Assembly: GCA_030686995.1 (NCBI GenBank)
Contig: CM060697.1
Coordinates: forward strand, 105,895,272 to 105,959,271
Direction of reading: 5' to 3'
From: Artemisia argyi
Lineage: Eukaryota; Streptophyta; Magnoliopsida; Asterales; Asteraceae
DNA: 64,000 nt
This document shows, one piece after another, positions 63,244-64,000 of this stretch (within the stretch, counting starts at the first letter, position 1; each line of letters starts with the position of its first letter). The notes beneath the pieces were generated by a model. The model searched no databases, had not been told where the DNA came from, and worked only from the letters and a program-made list of their open reading frames with translations. Position numbers and translations under genes: made by a program.

Positions 63244-63674
63244 CTGTTGACTCTTCGCTGCCTTAGCTTGCTTTTGCAAGGTTTCACTAGAGACCAAATG
63301 TTTTCGCTTCGTTGGTACTAATTGTAGTCCTGTATTTTGTTCACTAATATTTGGTATCATAGTTGGTGGTGTAACTTGTAGAACCGGTTTGTCGTGGCTT
63401 AAGCATTTTCGTATGTCCTATAGTTTTAACAGGTTCCTATATGTATATATAAAACACAGTACATTAGTCATGTACGTAAAACTAAAAAAATCAAAGGTGG
63501 ATGTTTTATTACCTACCACTGTTTCCATTACTGGTAAGTTTTCCAAAGTTTCAATGGCCATTGGAGTGGTCACCTGCAATATAAATTAAGAAATACAATG
63601 GTGTTATCATTAGAAAATGAAATTGTTAATAACATAAAAAATGGCTTACATCTGAGTCTAATGGCAGTTTCTTT
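63244..63674 (-). CDS. Spliced exons of a CACTA-borne gene, unidentified (partial)
   Basis: Three segments on the minus strand have good splice borders and compatible phases: 63650-63674 (KKLPLDSD, after TAG, before GTAAG), 63517-63573 (VTTPMAIETLENLPVMETV, after GCAG, before GTAGG) and 63244-63417 (58 codons, DIRKCLSHDKPVLQVTPP... to ...KAAKSQQ, after TAG, before GTTTT). A further upstream exon around 63803-63885 (DDTLDVLLKIPSAGFSG) is plausible. The product is polar and Lys/Thr/Pro-rich with no domain I know. By position it may be the C-terminal end of a CACTA accessory protein. Confidence 0.4.
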
Positions 63675-64000
63675 CTACAAAAAAAAATATGGGAAATGTA
63701 AGAAACCAAGGCACTAATAACGCTGCATAATATAAGATATGCCAACCGTGAAACAGTAAAAATATACATGGGTTGGCTTTGGTGACTGAGATGGAGCATA
63801 CCCACGTCTCGAAAATGAAGTGTGCCAGAAAATCCAGCTGAGGGAATTTTTAGCAAAACATCCAATGTATCATCCTCACCCGTGAAAATAGCTCATGTAG
63901 CCCCTGCACGAAACAAGTAACGTGATTAATGCTAACATAAAAGATGACAACATTAGATGTCCCAAATATAAGTTTAGCCTAAAAAACAAACATACGGGTT
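63675..64000 (-). other. Probable intron/exon sequence of the same CACTA gene
   Basis: Contains the possible exon 63803-63885 and intron-like T/A-rich sequence running off the window edge. Confidence 0.3.

Larger units (their letters stand above)
61164..64000 (-). mobile_element. CACTA-type DNA transposon, one end (continues past window)
   Basis: Begins CACTGGTACAAAAAG exactly where the Copia RT frame stops making sense, with TTG as the preceding trinucleotide. CACTGGT-type ends followed by dense subterminal repeats are typical of CACTA elements. The subterminal zone (61190-62345) is packed with AGTCACAC and GTGTGACTA words and a 180-base tandem repeat. Splice-bounded exons run toward this end on the minus strand (63674 to 63244), as expected of a 3' half. 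The other end and the transposase core are not in the window. Confidence 0.6.

Overview
This is plant nuclear DNA: intron-rich genes with GT-AG splice sites, AT-rich spacers and dense nested transposable elements. The cytokinin-activating enzyme gene, the BSK gene and the retroelement types (a 'putative gypsy-type transposon' gene and a Copia element with extra ORFs) fit a eudicot. The retroelement proteins most resemble what I know from Asteraceae (the Tanacetum/Artemisia/Helianthus side). That family-level placement is inference.

Layout. 0-5 kb: a Copia-type solo LTR (193-1608), an LTR-like stretch with a repeated GATACGCCGCATC-type motif, a decayed relative of the solo LTR, microsatellites and short repeats. 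6.1-7.6 kb: a three-exon gene of the putative gypsy-type transposon family. 8.6-12.2 kb: a complete seven-exon LOG gene (cytokinin activation). 13.8-18.9 kb: a complete nine-exon BSK-type receptor-like cytoplasmic pseudokinase gene on the minus strand, tail-to-tail with LOG. These two are the only clear host genes. 19-28 kb: small elements, namely a Tourist-like MITE, Mutator-like ends, three Helitron-type remnants and a Cassandra-type TRIM carrying a 5S-like segment.

28-45.5 kb is a three-layer nest. A LINE-type ORF1 gene is split by a Copia-type solo LTR (target duplication GTAAT), which is itself split by a 13.7-kb Ty3/Gypsy element (target duplication TGTAC). The Gypsy LTRs are nearly identical, yet its gag-pol frame carries two in-frame stops, and it has an extra acidic ORF upstream of gag.

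45.5-54.4 kb: a spliced but non-open gene-like structure, a 962-bp foldback Mutator-type element with a 9-bp duplication, a DUF632-type gene fragment and a 1.1-kb Helitron with both ends. 54.5-61.2 kb: a rearranged Copia region. A plus-strand LTR and decayed gag are joined to a minus-strand reverse transcriptase/RNase H. Between them lies a cassette of three ORFs, each with its own TATA box: one minus-strand ORF of about 500 residues and two tandem paralogous plus-strand ORFs. All three carry SUMO-interaction-like motifs. 61.2-64 kb: one end of a CACTA-type transposon with 180-bp subterminal tandem repeats and some spliced exons.

Functionally, LOG and BSK concern cytokinin activation and brassinosteroid or immune receptor signalling; nothing links them beyond adjacency. 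The least explained and most interesting part is the retroelement-borne SIM-ORF cassette at 56-60 kb.
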